A DNA stretch of 64,000 nt from SIG701 sp045611685 (GCA_045611685.1 JAZKXO010000056.1:28937-92936); one strand, 5' to 3'. Shown: positions 24,014 through 34,077, counted from the first letter of the stretch. Made by a program: numbers and translations. Notes: generated by a model not told the origin, from the sequence alone.

Positions 24014-26680
24014 ATGGCTTCCAAAGAAACGACGAAGAAAAAAACAGCCCCCGCCGGCAAAGCAAAAGCCGGCGGTAAAACGTATAAAAAAGCACCCGTG
24101 AAGAAAACGGTGCAAAAGGCGCCAAAGGAAGCGACGAGCCGCGAAAAGCGCGAGAAAAAGGTCAAAGCCCCAAAGGGACTTTGGGCACAGCTTTTGCCGT
24201 ACGTCTTTCTCCTTTGTGCCGTCTCTCTTATCGCGTGTCTTCTGCTCCGGAACGTCGGTGTGGTCGGTGGGGCGATCAAGAGTGTTCTGTTCGGACTTTT
24301 TTCCGGTGCCGCTTATACCTTGCCGCTTTATATGCTCCTCGCGGCGGTTTTGTGGCGGTCGGATGCGGAAAACGGGATTCTTTCCTGGAAGATCGTTTGC
24401 TACTCCGTAACATTCGTTCTTACTACGGTTCTCATGCATTTTCTCGCGGGCGGTGCGGATACGTTCTCTCCCGCACAGCAGTATACAGCCGGTCTTGCGC
24501 GCGTTGGCGGCGGTGTCGTCGGCGGTACGCTCGGTGTACTTATGATGCGCGGATTCGGCGAGGTTCTTTCGCTCATCCTTCTTTTCGCGCTTGCGTTTTT
24601 GTTTGTGTTACTTATGTTCGGGATCACGCCGCGCGGACTGTGGATTCTGATCGCTTATAAGATCAAGATGCGCCGCGAGAAGGCAGAGCTTGCCCGGAGG
24701 GAGGAAGAGAAAGCGGAGCGAGTGCGCCCGAAACGTGTGCGCAGCAGCTATACGGAGGACGATCAGCAGAAGCTGACACCATACGATGAGGACGAGTATA
24801 CCTGCGAAACGGATGATACGGTCGATACCGTGGACAAGCAGATCTTTGATGAGGTGATGCGCCGCACAAAAGACAAGATCGCGATTACCGATGCGGATCT
24901 TATGGACGAGGCAGAGGATGACGATCTCCCCTGGGAGGAGAATCTCCCGCCGGAGAGAACGCCCGCCGATATTATGGACGGCGGCGATCTCGCGCGCATG
25001 GAGGAGGAAAACCTCGACCTTGCATCCATTTTCAAGGAAACGTCCGGTGAGGATATCTTCAGCCGCTTTGAGAATAACCGAAATACCGCAGGCGACGATG
25101 CAAGCGGCGAGGCGGATCTCGATATAGCTCTCTCCGTACAGCGTGAAAACCTGACAGAAACGACTGCACCCGCCGAAGAGGCGGAGGCTGAAGCGCCCAG
25201 GGAATACCGCTTCCCGCCGATTGATCTTCTCACGGAGGATCACGAACGGAAGGAAGAAAACGTGGCGGGCGAGCTTAGAGAAAACGCCGCACGGCTCGTC
25301 GAGACGCTCAATAACTTCAACGTCAGAACGAAGATCGTGGACGTATGCCGCGGACCGACGATCACCCGTTACGAGCTCGCACCGGAGCCGGGCACGAAGG
25401 TGCGCTCGATCGCCAATCTGGTAGATGATATCGCTTTGAATCTCGCCACCACCGGCGTGCGCTTTGAGCCGTCGATCCCCGGTAAATCCGCCGTGGGTAT
25501 CGAGGTTCCGAACAAGAACGCCGCGACGGTGCATCTGAGAACGCTTCTTGAAAATCCGCGCTTTGCCGCATCCAAGAGCCGTCTTACCGCGGCGCTCGGG
25601 CAGGACGTAGCCGGTGCGGACGTGTTCCTCGACGTGGCAAAGATGCCGCATCTGCTTATCGCCGGTGCTACCGGTCAGGGTAAATCCGTCTGCATCAACA
25701 GCCTCATCGTCAGCCTTCTTTACAAATCGAAGCCGGATGAACTGAAATTCATCATGGTCGATCCGAAAAAGGTTGAACTGAACGTATATAACGGCATCCC
25801 GCATCTCTATATGCCGGTTATCAGTGATCCGAAAAAAGCGGCGGGTGCACTCTCCTGGGCAGTGTCCGAAATGGAGCGTCGCTACAGCCTGATTGAAGAA
25901 GTGGGCGTCAGAGATGTGAAAACGTACAACGAAATTACGAAAGACGATCCGCAGTACGAGTTCTTGCCGCAGTTCGTGATTATCATCGACGAGTTGGCGG
26001 ATCTCATGATGGTAGCGAAAAACGACATCGAGGCACCGATCTGCCGTATCGCGCAGAAAGCCCGCGCCGCGGGTATGCACCTGATCATCGGTACACAGCG
26101 CCCGTCCGTCGACGTCATCACCGGTCTTATCAAGGCCAATTTCCCCTCCAGAATTTCGTTCCGCGTGTCCCAGCTCGTGGACTCGCGTACGATTATTGAC
26201 CGTGCCGGCGCGGAATCTCTCGTTGGACGCGGTGATATGCTCTACAGTCCCGTCGGCTCGCATGAGCCGATGCGCGTGCAGGGCGCGTTCGTTTCCGATG
26301 CGGAGGTGGAAAGCGTTGTTGAGTTTATTAAACTCAATAACGGAGGCGCCGAATACAATACGAGCGCCATCGCCGAGGTCGAGCGCAATGCCGCTTCGAT
26401 CGGTACGGGCAAGAAAGACGGAGGTGCGGGCGACACCGAGGACGGTCTGGAAGACGATCCGATGCTTCGTCCCGCCATTGAGCTGGCGGTCGAAAGCGGA
26501 AAGATCTCCACGTCCCTCATTCAGCGCAGGCTTTCGCTTGGGTACGGGCGTGCCGCAAAGCTGATCGACCGCATGGAACAGCTTGGCTACGTCAGTGCGC
26601 CGGAGGGCCAAAAGCCCCGCGACGTACTGATCACCCGTGAGCAGTTTATGGAGATGGTACTGAAAGATACCGACTCCTAA
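24014..26680 (+). CDS. ftsK: FtsK/SpoIIIE-family DNA translocase
   Basis: Hexameric DNA pump of 888 residues that clears chromosomes from closing septa, including the sporulation septum. Order: a Lys-rich cytoplasmic start (1-55), four transmembrane helices to about 205, an acidic linker (about 230-410), the alpha domain, the RecA-like beta domain with Walker A AGATGQGKSVCINS (about residue 550) and Walker B FVIIIDELADLMM, and a C-terminal gamma winged helix (SLIQRRLSLGYGRAAKLID) that reads oriented KOPS/SRS sites. SpoIIIE and FtsK cannot be told apart by sequence here. It opens a six-gene + strand run. Confidence 0.94.
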   Translation: MASKETTKKKTAPAGKAKAGGKTYKKAPVKKTVQKAPKEATSREKREKKVKAPKGLWAQLLPYVFLLCAVSLIACLLLRNVGVVGGAIKSVLFGLFSGAAYTLPLYMLLAAVLWRSDAENGILSWKIVCYSVTFVLTTVLMHFLAGGADTFSPAQQYTAGLARVGGGVVGGTLGVLMMRGFGEVLSLILLFALAFLFVLLMFGITPRGLWILIAYKIKMRREKAELARREEEKAERVRPKRVRSSYTEDDQQKLTPYDEDEYTCETDDTVDTVDKQIFDEVMRRTKDKIAITDADLMDEAEDDDLPWEENLPPERTPADIMDGGDLARMEEENLDLASIFKETSGEDIFSRFENNRNTAGDDASGEADLDIALSVQRENLTETTAPAEEAEAEAPREYRFPPIDLLTEDHERKEENVAGELRENAARLVETLNNFNVRTKIVDVCRGPTITRYELAPEPGTKVRSIANLVDDIALNLATTGVRFEPSIPGKSAVGIEVPNKNAATVHLRTLLENPRFAASKSRLTAALGQDVAGADVFLDVAKMPHLLIAGATGQGKSVCINSLIVSLLYKSKPDELKFIMVDPKKVELNVYNGIPHLYMPVISDPKKAAGALSWAVSEMERRYSLIEEVGVRDVKTYNEITKDDPQYEFLPQFVIIIDELADLMMVAKNDIEAPICRIAQKARAAGMHLIIGTQRPSVDVITGLIKANFPSRISFRVSQLVDSRTIIDRAGAESLVGRGDMLYSPVGSHEPMRVQGAFVSDAEVESVVEFIKLNNGGAEYNTSAIAEVERNAASIGTGKKDGGAGDTEDGLEDDPMLRPAIELAVESGKISTSLIQRRLSLGYGRAAKLIDRMEQLGYVSAPEGQKPRDVLITREQFMEMVLKDTDS

Positions 26681-26700
26681 GAGATCAAAGGAGTATAGAT

Positions 26701-27360
26701 ATGGGTAAGCTGATCGTAATCGAAGGCCTTGACGGGTCCGGCAAGGGGACGCAGAGTGCGCGTCTTGCCGAATATCTCGAAAAGACCGGCAAAAAAGTGC
26801 GCAGACTTGATTTCCCCTGCTACGAGGACGAAAGCTCGGTCCTCGTCAGAATGTATCTGAACGGTCAGCTCGGCGGCTCGCCGACTGATACGAACGCGTA
26901 CGCCGCGTCGATGTTTTTTGCCGCGGATCGGTACATCAGTTATAAAAAGGATTGGGAGCGGGATTATCTCGATCCGGACACGGTTTTGATCGCCAATCGG
27001 TACACTACGGCGAATGCATATCACCAGATCGCAAAACTGCCAAGGGAGGAGTGGGACGGATTTCTCACGTGGCTCTGGGATTTTGAGTTTTCCCGTTTGG
27101 GACTTCCCGCCCCCGACACGGTTATCGCGCTTACGATGCCCCCCGCCGTTTCCCGTTCTCTCGTTGAGAAGCGGTGCCGGGAGAAGGGCATTGTGAAAGA
27201 CATTCACGAAGCGGACGACGCGTATCTTGCCCGCTGTTACGAGGCGCTCGGCTTCGTCAGCGAACGGCTTTCCTGGATGCTTATCGACTGCTCCGACGGT
27301 ACGGATATTCTGCCGATTGAGGTAATCGAAGAGAAAATTCACGAAGCGCTATCCCTCTGA
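26701..27360 (+). CDS. tmk: thymidylate kinase-like nucleoside monophosphate kinase
   Basis: P-loop kinase of 219 residues. The phosphate loop is EGLDGSGKGTQSARLAEYL, the nucleoside-binding DFPCYED and the ANRYTTAN (DRY-like) motifs follow, and the LID region is EKRCREKGIVKDIHE. It phosphorylates dTMP to dTDP in the usual family member. The ANRYTTAN and DFPCYED motifs fit the longer Clostridial dTMP-kinase subgroup, so the exact nucleotide preference is inferred. AAAGGAG lies seven bases upstream, 20 bases after ftsK. Confidence 0.88.
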   Translation: MGKLIVIEGLDGSGKGTQSARLAEYLEKTGKKVRRLDFPCYEDESSVLVRMYLNGQLGGSPTDTNAYAASMFFAADRYISYKKDWERDYLDPDTVLIANRYTTANAYHQIAKLPREEWDGFLTWLWDFEFSRLGLPAPDTVIALTMPPAVSRSLVEKRCREKGIVKDIHEADDAYLARCYEALGFVSERLSWMLIDCSDGTDILPIEVIEEKIHEALSL

Positions 27361-27446
27361 CGTGATTTTGAACGGCAGATAAAGGATATACTGATAGGTA
27401 ACGGCAACAGAACAAGAATAAAACGACAGGAGATAGGAGACGAAGC

Positions 27447-28010
27447 ATGGGCAATCAAAGGGTATATCTGTTTTTGGCAGACGGATTTGAGGAAATTGAA
27501 GCACTTACCCCCGTGGATCTCCTACGCCGTGCGGGTGTTCCCGTAACGACGGTCGGGGTGACTGGCAAAACGGTAGTCGGCGCTCACGGTATCTCCGTTC
27601 TCGCTGACGTAACGGACGAAGAAGCCCGAGAACTGCTTGAGAGTGGGGAAGTGCCTCTGATGGTGATTCTCCCCGGCGGTATGCCCGGTGCGAAGAATCT
27701 GGACGAGTCTCCCCTCGTCGAGTCGTTTCTCAAAGCGGCTCTTTTAAACGAAGCGTATATAGCGGCGATTTGCGCCGCGCCGATGATCCTCGGCAAACGG
27801 GGACTTCTCAAAGGTAAGAAGGCGGTCTGCTATCCCGGATTTGAAGAATATCTCACGGGTGCAACCGTTCTTGATACACCCGCCGTACGGGACGGCAAGA
27901 TCATCACCGGTCGCGCGATGGGCGCGGCGACGGCGTTTGCACTTTTGCTCGTTTCGGCGCTTGTCGGCGAAGAGAAGGCAGAAGAACTTTCAAAGGGGGT
28001 ATTGGTATGA
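27447..28010 (+). CDS. DJ-1/PfpI family protein
   Basis: Glutamine-amidotransferase-fold protein of 187 residues. The nucleophile elbow is AAICAAPMIL with Cys, the conserved acidic residue is in ADGFEEIEALTPVDLLRRAG, and the oxyanion region is LPGGMPGA. Closest to the DJ-1/YajL/ThiJ subgroup, whose members have been linked to protein and glyoxal repair or oxidative stress. The last four bases overlap the next gene (ATGA). Confidence 0.9.
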   Translation: MGNQRVYLFLADGFEEIEALTPVDLLRRAGVPVTTVGVTGKTVVGAHGISVLADVTDEEARELLESGEVPLMVILPGGMPGAKNLDESPLVESFLKAALLNEAYIAAICAAPMILGKRGLLKGKKAVCYPGFEEYLTGATVLDTPAVRDGKIITGRAMGAATAFALLLVSALVGEEKAEELSKGVLV

Positions 28011-28600
28011 ACATGATCCGCAAACAAAAAGACGAGATTCGTGCGGAGTATTCTCAAAAGCGCAAGAGCATGGACCTTAACGAAAAACAAAGGCGGGATG
28101 AAGCGATCTGCCGTGCGGCTGTATCGCTCGTCAGCTTCCGCTATGCGGAGTACGTGCTTTTGTATGCCGCTACATCCGATGAAATTGATATTACACCAAT
28201 CGCTGCCGAGGCTTTGGCGCGGGGCAAAAAGATTGCGTTCCCCCGTTGCGACAAGGAAACGCATACGATGAAGTACCACATCGTTTCATCGCTTGACGAG
28301 CTGAAGCCCGATGCGTACAATATTTCCGAGCCGCCTGCCGATAATCCGATCTATGATCCGACAAGCGATATGGGCAGTGCAGTATGCTTCGTGCCCGGCC
28401 TTGTATACGATAAAGAAGGCTACCGCCTCGGTTACGGTAAGGGTTTCTACGACCGTTATCTGTCCGGCTTTTCCGGATGCACTATCGGCGTTGTGTACAG
28501 CGATTATATTCTGCCCGCCGTTCCGCGCGGCAGATACGACGTGTCCGCGGATATCCTTCTCACGGAGAAGGGCGTGAAGATGACCGGAGCAAATAAGTGA
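28007..28600 (+). CDS. 5-formyltetrahydrofolate cyclo-ligase
   Basis: Converts 5-formyl-THF to 5,10-methenyl-THF using ATP, recycling folate. The protein has 197 residues and an N-terminal basic segment (IRKQKDEIRAEYSQKRKSM). The folate and ATP motif PGLVYDKEGYRLGYGKGFYDRYL is complete and diagnostic. AAAGGGGG precedes the ATG at 28007, which overlaps the stop of the DJ-1 gene. The 3' end overlaps the CPBP gene by four bases, so all three genes are translationally coupled. Confidence 0.95.
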   Translation: MNMIRKQKDEIRAEYSQKRKSMDLNEKQRRDEAICRAAVSLVSFRYAEYVLLYAATSDEIDITPIAAEALARGKKIAFPRCDKETHTMKYHIVSSLDELKPDAYNISEPPADNPIYDPTSDMGSAVCFVPGLVYDKEGYRLGYGKGFYDRYLSGFSGCTIGVVYSDYILPAVPRGRYDVSADILLTEKGVKMTGANK

Positions 28601-29508
28601 AAGTAAAAGGTGTTTTTGCAGCGCCGTTTCTTATGATCGTGGTTCTGGCGCTGTTCGGAATTTCCGGTTTCCTTGATAATAATGCCGCTCTCGGTGTGAA
28701 TCCCTATCTTGCCCTCATCATCGTACAACTCATTGTCTATGCGCTTCCGTCTGTTTTCTTTTGCCGACTCAGAGGGAAATCGTATATGTCAAGACTCAGG
28801 CTTCGCTTTGTAAAGCCCGGCCATATGTTCCTTCTTGTATGTGCGCTTTTGGCGATTTTGTCGGGCAGTGCTCTTCTCAATCTTGGTATGATCACGCTTT
28901 TCCCGAGCGGGGATTTCAATACGGCCTCCGCCGCATACGCAAGTGCGGCGACGGGGGATTTTGACGGTATGCTCTACGTGATTCTGGCCTTTTGTATCTT
29001 GCCGGCTTTGCTTGAAGAGTTTTTGTTCCGAGGAATTATGACGGCAGAGTACGAATCGTCGGGGATTATGACGGCGGTTTCCATGTCTGCACTTCTCTTC
29101 GCTATGATGCATCTGAGCTTCATGCGGCTGCCTGCGTACTTTTTCAGCGGCATCGTCTTGTGCCTGACCATGTACGCCACCCGATCTGTTTTTGCACCCA
29201 TGATTGTCCATGCCGCCAATAATATTGCGGCGCTGTGGATGGATCGCTATCTCTATACCGCGGCGGGTGGCATCGGCGAGAGAGGAACGCTCCTCGTTTT
29301 TATACTTTTCACGGTTCTGTTTATCTCCGTGATTGGATTTACCGCATCGGCACAGAGAATCTACACGGCATACGGTATCACGAACACGCCGTCCCCCCAC
29401 GTCCCCAAAAAGAAACGGGGCGAGTTCGGTGGATTTTTCTCCGCCGCTTTGGCTCCGCCGTTTGTTTTTTTGTTCGTTCTTTTTGTAATCTTTACAGCGG
29501 TTTCGTAA
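28597..29508 (+). CDS. CPBP-family intramembrane metalloprotease
   Basis: Integral membrane protein of 303 residues with about eight helices. The three motifs of the ABI/CPBP (Rce1-like) family are present: LPALLEEFLFRGIM (EExxxR), LFAMMHLSFMRLPAYFFSG (FxxxH) and PMIVHAANNIAA (HxxxN). In Firmicutes such proteases are linked to bacteriocin self-immunity or regulated proteolysis, but the substrate here is unknown. GTG start overlapping the preceding stop. Confidence 0.9.
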   Translation: MKVKGVFAAPFLMIVVLALFGISGFLDNNAALGVNPYLALIIVQLIVYALPSVFFCRLRGKSYMSRLRLRFVKPGHMFLLVCALLAILSGSALLNLGMITLFPSGDFNTASAAYASAATGDFDGMLYVILAFCILPALLEEFLFRGIMTAEYESSGIMTAVSMSALLFAMMHLSFMRLPAYFFSGIVLCLTMYATRSVFAPMIVHAANNIAALWMDRYLYTAAGGIGERGTLLVFILFTVLFISVIGFTASAQRIYTAYGITNTPSPHVPKKKRGEFGGFFSAALAPPFVFLFVLFVIFTAVS

Positions 29509-29546
29509 TTTTGAGATCGCTTTTTCCCAGAAAGGGGATTCTTTGA

Positions 29547-31376
29547 ATGGAAAATGATGTAAAGCGCGCACCTCTTGACGATATGCTCGGCGCGGATAAT
29601 GCGGATATTCTCAAGGCGAAAAGAACCCGTGCCATTCCAACGGCAGAGGTAAAACTAAATAGCGGTTCCGATGCCGTCAGTGCGGCACAACTGCAAACGC
29701 GTATGAAGCGGGCTTCTTCTTCGGATGCAATTCCGATTGCGAAGCGTCCGACCGCGGTACCTTCCAAGGGGACGCAACCCGTGAAAGCACGCCCCGCCGT
29801 CCAGTCGGCGGCACCGCAAGGAAGATCGGCCACGGCTTCAAAAGCGGCACCTGCAGTCAGCCGTCCCGTACAAAAGCAGATGCCCGTATCTGCAGAAAAA
29901 CGCGCCGTTCCCGCGGCAAAATCGGTAAAATCGACAGAACCTGTCAAGCCCGTCGCCGAGAATGCTCCCCGTCCTGCGGTGAGCGGACAAAAGCCTGCCC
30001 GTACGCCGGCGAGCAGTCCGGAGAATAACTCCCGGACGATCCCCTTTAAGGTCATTTACGCGGACCAGGTAAAGAAATCGGAAAAAAAACAGCCGGTGTC
30101 CCAAAACGCTGCCGCCATCCACGCTTTGATCCCGCATCAGAAGGCGGAGATTCACAAAAAGGGTGACGACGAAAATACCGTAACCCGCGTGACCGATATG
30201 AGTCTCTCCTTGCCGAGCGATGCAACGCGTGTCAGTAAGGCTCAGCCGGTCATACCGGACAAAAAACAGCCGAGGCCTGACCGCGAGGAGGAGGAAAGCG
30301 AAGGCGGCAACACGATCATCAGCGTGATCAAAGCCATCACGTATATGGTTTCCATTGTCGTGGTTTCCGTGTTTTTGGCGGTCTTTGTCATTCTCGTCGG
30401 CAACGATATATACGCGCTCGTGAAGGATGAAGCCGTTATAGAGATTTCCGTGCCGGAGTATGCGACTCTAAACGATGTATCAGAGCTTCTCTATGAAAAC
30501 GGAATTATCGAATATCCCAACGTGTTCAAAATCTACGCCAATCTTAAAAAGGATAACGGTCAGTTTATCGCGGGATCATATCCGATCAGTCCTACGATGA
30601 ATTACGACGAGCTTCTGGCGGCCTTCAAACCGAAAAAAGCCACCGGTACATCCCGTATCACGATTCCCGAGGGGTATACGACCGATCAGATCATTGATCT
30701 GTTCGTTTCAAAAGGAATCGGTACGCGCGAAGGATATGTGGAGGCAATCAACAACTACGATTTTGATTACTGGTTCATCGACGAGCTTGAGGAGAACGGC
30801 TGGAAGGACGGCCGTTATTACCGCCTTGACGGATATCTCTTCCCGGACACGTACGAGTTCTACAACGCTTCAACGGAGGTCGTGGTTATCAATAAACTGC
30901 TGAAACGTTTCAATGAAGTGTTTATTGAATCCTACGCGATCAAAGCGAAAGAGCTCGGCTATACGGTGGATGAGATTCTGACGCTCGCTTCCATGGTGGA
31001 AAAAGAAGGCGGAACGCAGGCGGATTTCTTCAACATTTCCTCCGTGTTTAATAATCGACTTAAGAATGCGGCACGTTACCCGTACCTTGAATGCGACGCG
31101 ACGATCGTTTATGCGCTCGAGCATGAGACGGGTGAGCACGTAAATCCCACGAAGGAGCATCTCTCCTACCAGACGCCGTATAACACGCACACGAACAAGG
31201 GGCTCCCGCCCGGACCGATCTCGAACCCGAGTGCGAGTGCCATCCGCGCTGCTCTCTATCCGGCGGACACAGATTATTATTTCTTCGTTTCCGCATCTGC
31301 TACGGTAACGTATTATGCGTCCACGCTCGATGAGCACAATGCAAACGTGCAGAAAGCTGCCTCCGCGAGAGGATGA
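29547..31376 (+). CDS. mltG: MltG-like endolytic transglycosylase with long disordered N-terminus
   Basis: Cell-wall enzyme of 609 residues that cuts nascent glycan strands at the membrane and so sets their length. The first 250 residues are an Ala/Pro/Lys-rich disordered cytoplasmic region. One transmembrane helix lies at about 263-290, followed by a LysM-like subdomain and the YceG catalytic domain. The catalytic Glu is in ASMVEKEGGTQADF, with NNRLKNAARYPYLECDATIVY and the PISNPSASAIRAALYP ending. Typical MltG is about 340 residues, so the N-terminal extension is long, as in some Clostridia. Confidence 0.93.
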   Translation: MENDVKRAPLDDMLGADNADILKAKRTRAIPTAEVKLNSGSDAVSAAQLQTRMKRASSSDAIPIAKRPTAVPSKGTQPVKARPAVQSAAPQGRSATASKAAPAVSRPVQKQMPVSAEKRAVPAAKSVKSTEPVKPVAENAPRPAVSGQKPARTPASSPENNSRTIPFKVIYADQVKKSEKKQPVSQNAAAIHALIPHQKAEIHKKGDDENTVTRVTDMSLSLPSDATRVSKAQPVIPDKKQPRPDREEEESEGGNTIISVIKAITYMVSIVVVSVFLAVFVILVGNDIYALVKDEAVIEISVPEYATLNDVSELLYENGIIEYPNVFKIYANLKKDNGQFIAGSYPISPTMNYDELLAAFKPKKATGTSRITIPEGYTTDQIIDLFVSKGIGTREGYVEAINNYDFDYWFIDELEENGWKDGRYYRLDGYLFPDTYEFYNASTEVVVINKLLKRFNEVFIESYAIKAKELGYTVDEILTLASMVEKEGGTQADFFNISSVFNNRLKNAARYPYLECDATIVYALEHETGEHVNPTKEHLSYQTPYNTHTNKGLPPGPISNPSASAIRAALYPADTDYYFFVSASATVTYYASTLDEHNANVQKAASARG

Positions 31377-31386
31377 ACAACAAAAT

Positions 31387-31422
31387 AGAGGCTGGTGCTT
31401 TTGGCATCAGCCTCTCGTTTTT
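31387..31422. terminator. terminator between mltG and the SLH-lysozyme gene
   Basis: AGAGGCTG-(G)TGC pairs with GCA-TCAGCCTCT around TTTTG, followed by CGTTTTT. It ends the + strand operon and overlaps the 3' end of the convergent minus-strand gene. Confidence 0.8.
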
Positions 31423-33104
31423 CATTGGTCGCTATCCTTTGCGGAATAATCCACAAAACTGATATTCACGTCAAGATCCGCATTCGGTACGCCTTCAAAT
31501 CTGGCGGTGCAGCCGTACTGCCAGATGTCGAAGTCATAGTAGAACGTTGGCTTGTCTCTGTATTCTGCGTACCAGAAATCGTACGCGTTGATACGGCTCA
31601 GTTCGTAATACAGAAGCGATACGCTTTGGTTGCAGTAGACCATAGGCGTATAGCCGGCCTCCTGCACAGTCGTGCAGAATACGTTGGCCGCTTGACAGAG
31701 ATTTTCTTTCTCTATTTTGTTCGTCCGTGCGGTCGAGGAATCGATCGTCTCCCAGTCAAACACTACGGGGAAGGTGATATCATATCCTTCAATCAGATCA
31801 AGAACGTACACCGCTTCGTCGTACGCCTCTTGGGCATCGAGCGCCTGTGAGAAGAAGTACACGCCGACCTTGATTCCTGCCGCCAGAGCCCCTTCTATGT
31901 TCTTTTTAAAATTCGTGTCCGTGTTGAGCTTGCCGGATTCATACCCGCGGTATCCTACTCGTATGAAGGCGAAATACACGCCTTCGTCTTTCAGCTTTTC
32001 CCAGTTTACGTCGCCCTGCCAGGAGGATACGTCTACGCCGAACCAGGACGGTCTTTCGTCATCCATATACCGCATAATACCCTTTTCGTCTTTGACAAAC
32101 AGATCGGGGTTGTAGGTTGAAACGGGCAGATTCTCGTTAATCGGTACGATATAAGACGCGGCTTTCAGATAACGGATGAAGCGCCCGTCGGTGTAAGAGA
32201 GGATTTTTCCGTAATGATTACACGTCCGAAAACGAATGCTCTCGTAATCCACGCCTTCTGTGAGAATGATGTTGCCGCCTATATCGTAATAGAGGAGCGT
32301 TACGTCATCCGAGGCGATGATAACGAAATCGGCAAGCCCCGTGTACGGACGGTAATTGTAGTCGCCGGGTTTGTCGATGTAGGTCGTGATCATATTGCTG
32401 AGGATCGTTACCGCCTCCGCGCGTGTCAAGGAATCAAGGGGGAAGAAATTGCCGCCGTCGCTTCCGTGCAGAAAGCCGGCGTCCGTCATCGCCAGTATGT
32501 AGCCCTTTGCCCAGTCAGAGATCGTGTCGTAATCCGCGTATACGAACGTCTCCGCCTGCGGATCGTCTGCCGCTTCGTGGTTGTCGGGAATCTCGTCATC
32601 GGTCGGCAGAAACCCGAATGCGCGCGCAATCAAAACGACTGCCTCTTGCCTTGTTACGGACGTATCGGGCAAAGCACGGTTTGCTTCGTCGCCGAGCATA
32701 ACACCCGCTGCACGCAGTTTCAGTATGACCTCCTCATACGGATGATCTTGCGTATCATCGAAGTGTACCTCGGATACGGTCTTATAATGCATGATTCGAT
32801 CGAGCAGCACGGCAACCTCGCCACGGGTAATGGGCTCGTCGGGAAGGAAGTTTTCCTCTTCGCCTTCGAGGATGCCAAGATACTTGAACCGACCGATAGC
32901 GTCCGAGGCCCAGTGGCCGACGACGTCGGCGTAGCCGGGATCGTCCGGAATCTCGGATGCAGGTCCGTCCGTTGTAATGGAAATGCGTTCTGCTGTTTTT
33001 CCCGCTTCGGCAGAGTCCGTCTCTGCTTTCGATGCGGCCGTGATCGGCAAAGCGGAAAACAGAAGGGCGGCTGACAGCACAGCCGACAGAATGTTCTTAT
33101 GCAT
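31422..33104 (-). CDS. SLH-domain GH25 lysozyme (surface muramidase)
   Basis: Secreted protein of 560 residues. A signal peptide (KNILSAVLSAALLFSALPITA) is followed by three SLH repeats between about 60 and 245 (YADVVGHWASDAI, FDDTQDHPYEEV, DTISDWAKGYIL with TRGEVAVLL, TRQEAVVLIA and TRAEAVTIL helices), a linker with beta structure, and a C-terminal glycosyl hydrolase 25 domain starting at WFGVDVSSWQGDVNW with the catalytic acids in VVFDWETID. SLH repeats hold proteins on pyruvylated wall polymers, so this is likely a surface-bound muramidase for wall turnover. The ATG at 33104 has CAGGAGA upstream. Confidence 0.92.
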   Translation of the reverse strand: MHKNILSAVLSAALLFSALPITAASKAETDSAEAGKTAERISITTDGPASEIPDDPGYADVVGHWASDAIGRFKYLGILEGEEENFLPDEPITRGEVAVLLDRIMHYKTVSEVHFDDTQDHPYEEVILKLRAAGVMLGDEANRALPDTSVTRQEAVVLIARAFGFLPTDDEIPDNHEAADDPQAETFVYADYDTISDWAKGYILAMTDAGFLHGSDGGNFFPLDSLTRAEAVTILSNMITTYIDKPGDYNYRPYTGLADFVIIASDDVTLLYYDIGGNIILTEGVDYESIRFRTCNHYGKILSYTDGRFIRYLKAASYIVPINENLPVSTYNPDLFVKDEKGIMRYMDDERPSWFGVDVSSWQGDVNWEKLKDEGVYFAFIRVGYRGYESGKLNTDTNFKKNIEGALAAGIKVGVYFFSQALDAQEAYDEAVYVLDLIEGYDITFPVVFDWETIDSSTARTNKIEKENLCQAANVFCTTVQEAGYTPMVYCNQSVSLLYYELSRINAYDFWYAEYRDKPTFYYDFDIWQYGCTARFEGVPNADLDVNISFVDYSAKDSDQ

Positions 33105-33234
33105 AGTGTCTCCTGTGTGAATAAATGTCATACTATTATTATACAGGAAGATTTCTGTCGAAAAATGGACGTTTTGTGAATGATGCAAAATCTATCCGTG
33201 GGAATTTTTTCCTTGCGGCAAGGGGAGTGGATGC

Positions 33235-33263
33235 TTGCGCAGCCCTCCAATGTGTGCTATAAT
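33235..33263 (+). promoter_or_regulatory. sigma-A promoter for trmO
   Basis: TTGCGC at 33235-33240 and TATAAT at 33258-33263 with a 17-base spacer, directly before the trmO ribosome site. Confidence 0.6.
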
Positions 33264-33281
33264 ATATAATAAAGGAAGCAA

Positions 33282-34007
33282 ATGAAGGGAGGGGCGGCTT
33301 TGGATCGGTCAGACAAAGAGATCGCCATCAGACCGATTGCCCATATCGAAACGGGATTCAAAGAGAAATTCGGAATTCCCAGGCAAAGCGGCATGGTCGA
33401 TGCACTCAAGGGAAGAGTCGTTTTTTTGCCCGAGTATCGCACGCCCGCGGCGTTTCGGGGGCTGGAGGCCTTTTCACACGTGTGGCTCCTCTGGTACTTC
33501 TCCGAAGCCGTGCGCGAAACATGGAATCCAACCGTCCGCCCACCCAGACTGGGCGGCAATACACGCATGGGCGTGTTTGCCACGCGTTCGCCGTTCCGCC
33601 CGAATAATATAGGCTTATCCTGCGTGCGGCTTGAGGGGATCGATTACGATGCGCCCGACGGCCCCGTGCTTCTCGTTTCGGGGGTTGATATGCTGGACGG
33701 CACGCCGATCTTTGACGTAAAGCCGTACATCCCCGTAACAGATTGCCGTACCGATGCAACAGAGGGATACACCAAAGAGACGAGAATGCACCGTCTCGCC
33801 GTGCACGTGCCTGAGTCCCTTACGACAGACGTTCCAAATGGGGAGATGGAGGCGCTTTTGGGCATTCTTGAAAACGATCCGCGACCCGGTTACGACGACG
33901 ATCCAACGAAGGAGTACGGGCTTACGTTTGGAGGCTACGACGTTGGCTTTTTCGTTGAGGGTGACACCCTGCGTGTTATTCGACTTTCGCGTATATCGGA
34001 AGAATAA
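33282..34007 (+). CDS. trmO: tRNA (N6-threonylcarbamoyladenosine(37)-N6)-methyltransferase TrmO-like
   Basis: TsaA/TrmO family beta-barrel methyltransferase of 241 residues. It converts t6A37 to m6t6A37 in tRNA using SAM. Recognised from IRPIAHIETGFKEKFGIPRQ, the LWYF strand, the RMGVFATRSPFRPNNIGLS core with its Arg/Asn SAM contacts, and the LDGTPIFDVKPYIP motif. The ATG at 33282 has AAAGGA five bases upstream. A single-gene transcript ending in a strong hairpin. Confidence 0.93.
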   Translation: MKGGAALDRSDKEIAIRPIAHIETGFKEKFGIPRQSGMVDALKGRVVFLPEYRTPAAFRGLEAFSHVWLLWYFSEAVRETWNPTVRPPRLGGNTRMGVFATRSPFRPNNIGLSCVRLEGIDYDAPDGPVLLVSGVDMLDGTPIFDVKPYIPVTDCRTDATEGYTKETRMHRLAVHVPESLTTDVPNGEMEALLGILENDPRPGYDDDPTKEYGLTFGGYDVGFFVEGDTLRVIRLSRISEE

Positions 34008-34013
34008 AATTAG

Positions 34014-34045
34014 AACGCCGCTGATTATACAGCGGCGTTTATTTT
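34014..34045 (+). terminator. rho-independent terminator after trmO
   Basis: AACGCCGCTG and CAGCGGCGTT form a perfect 10-bp stem around ATTATA with a TATTTTG tail. Confidence 0.85.
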
Positions 34046-34077
34046 GCTTCAGCGGCGTATTGGTGAATGAATCTTTA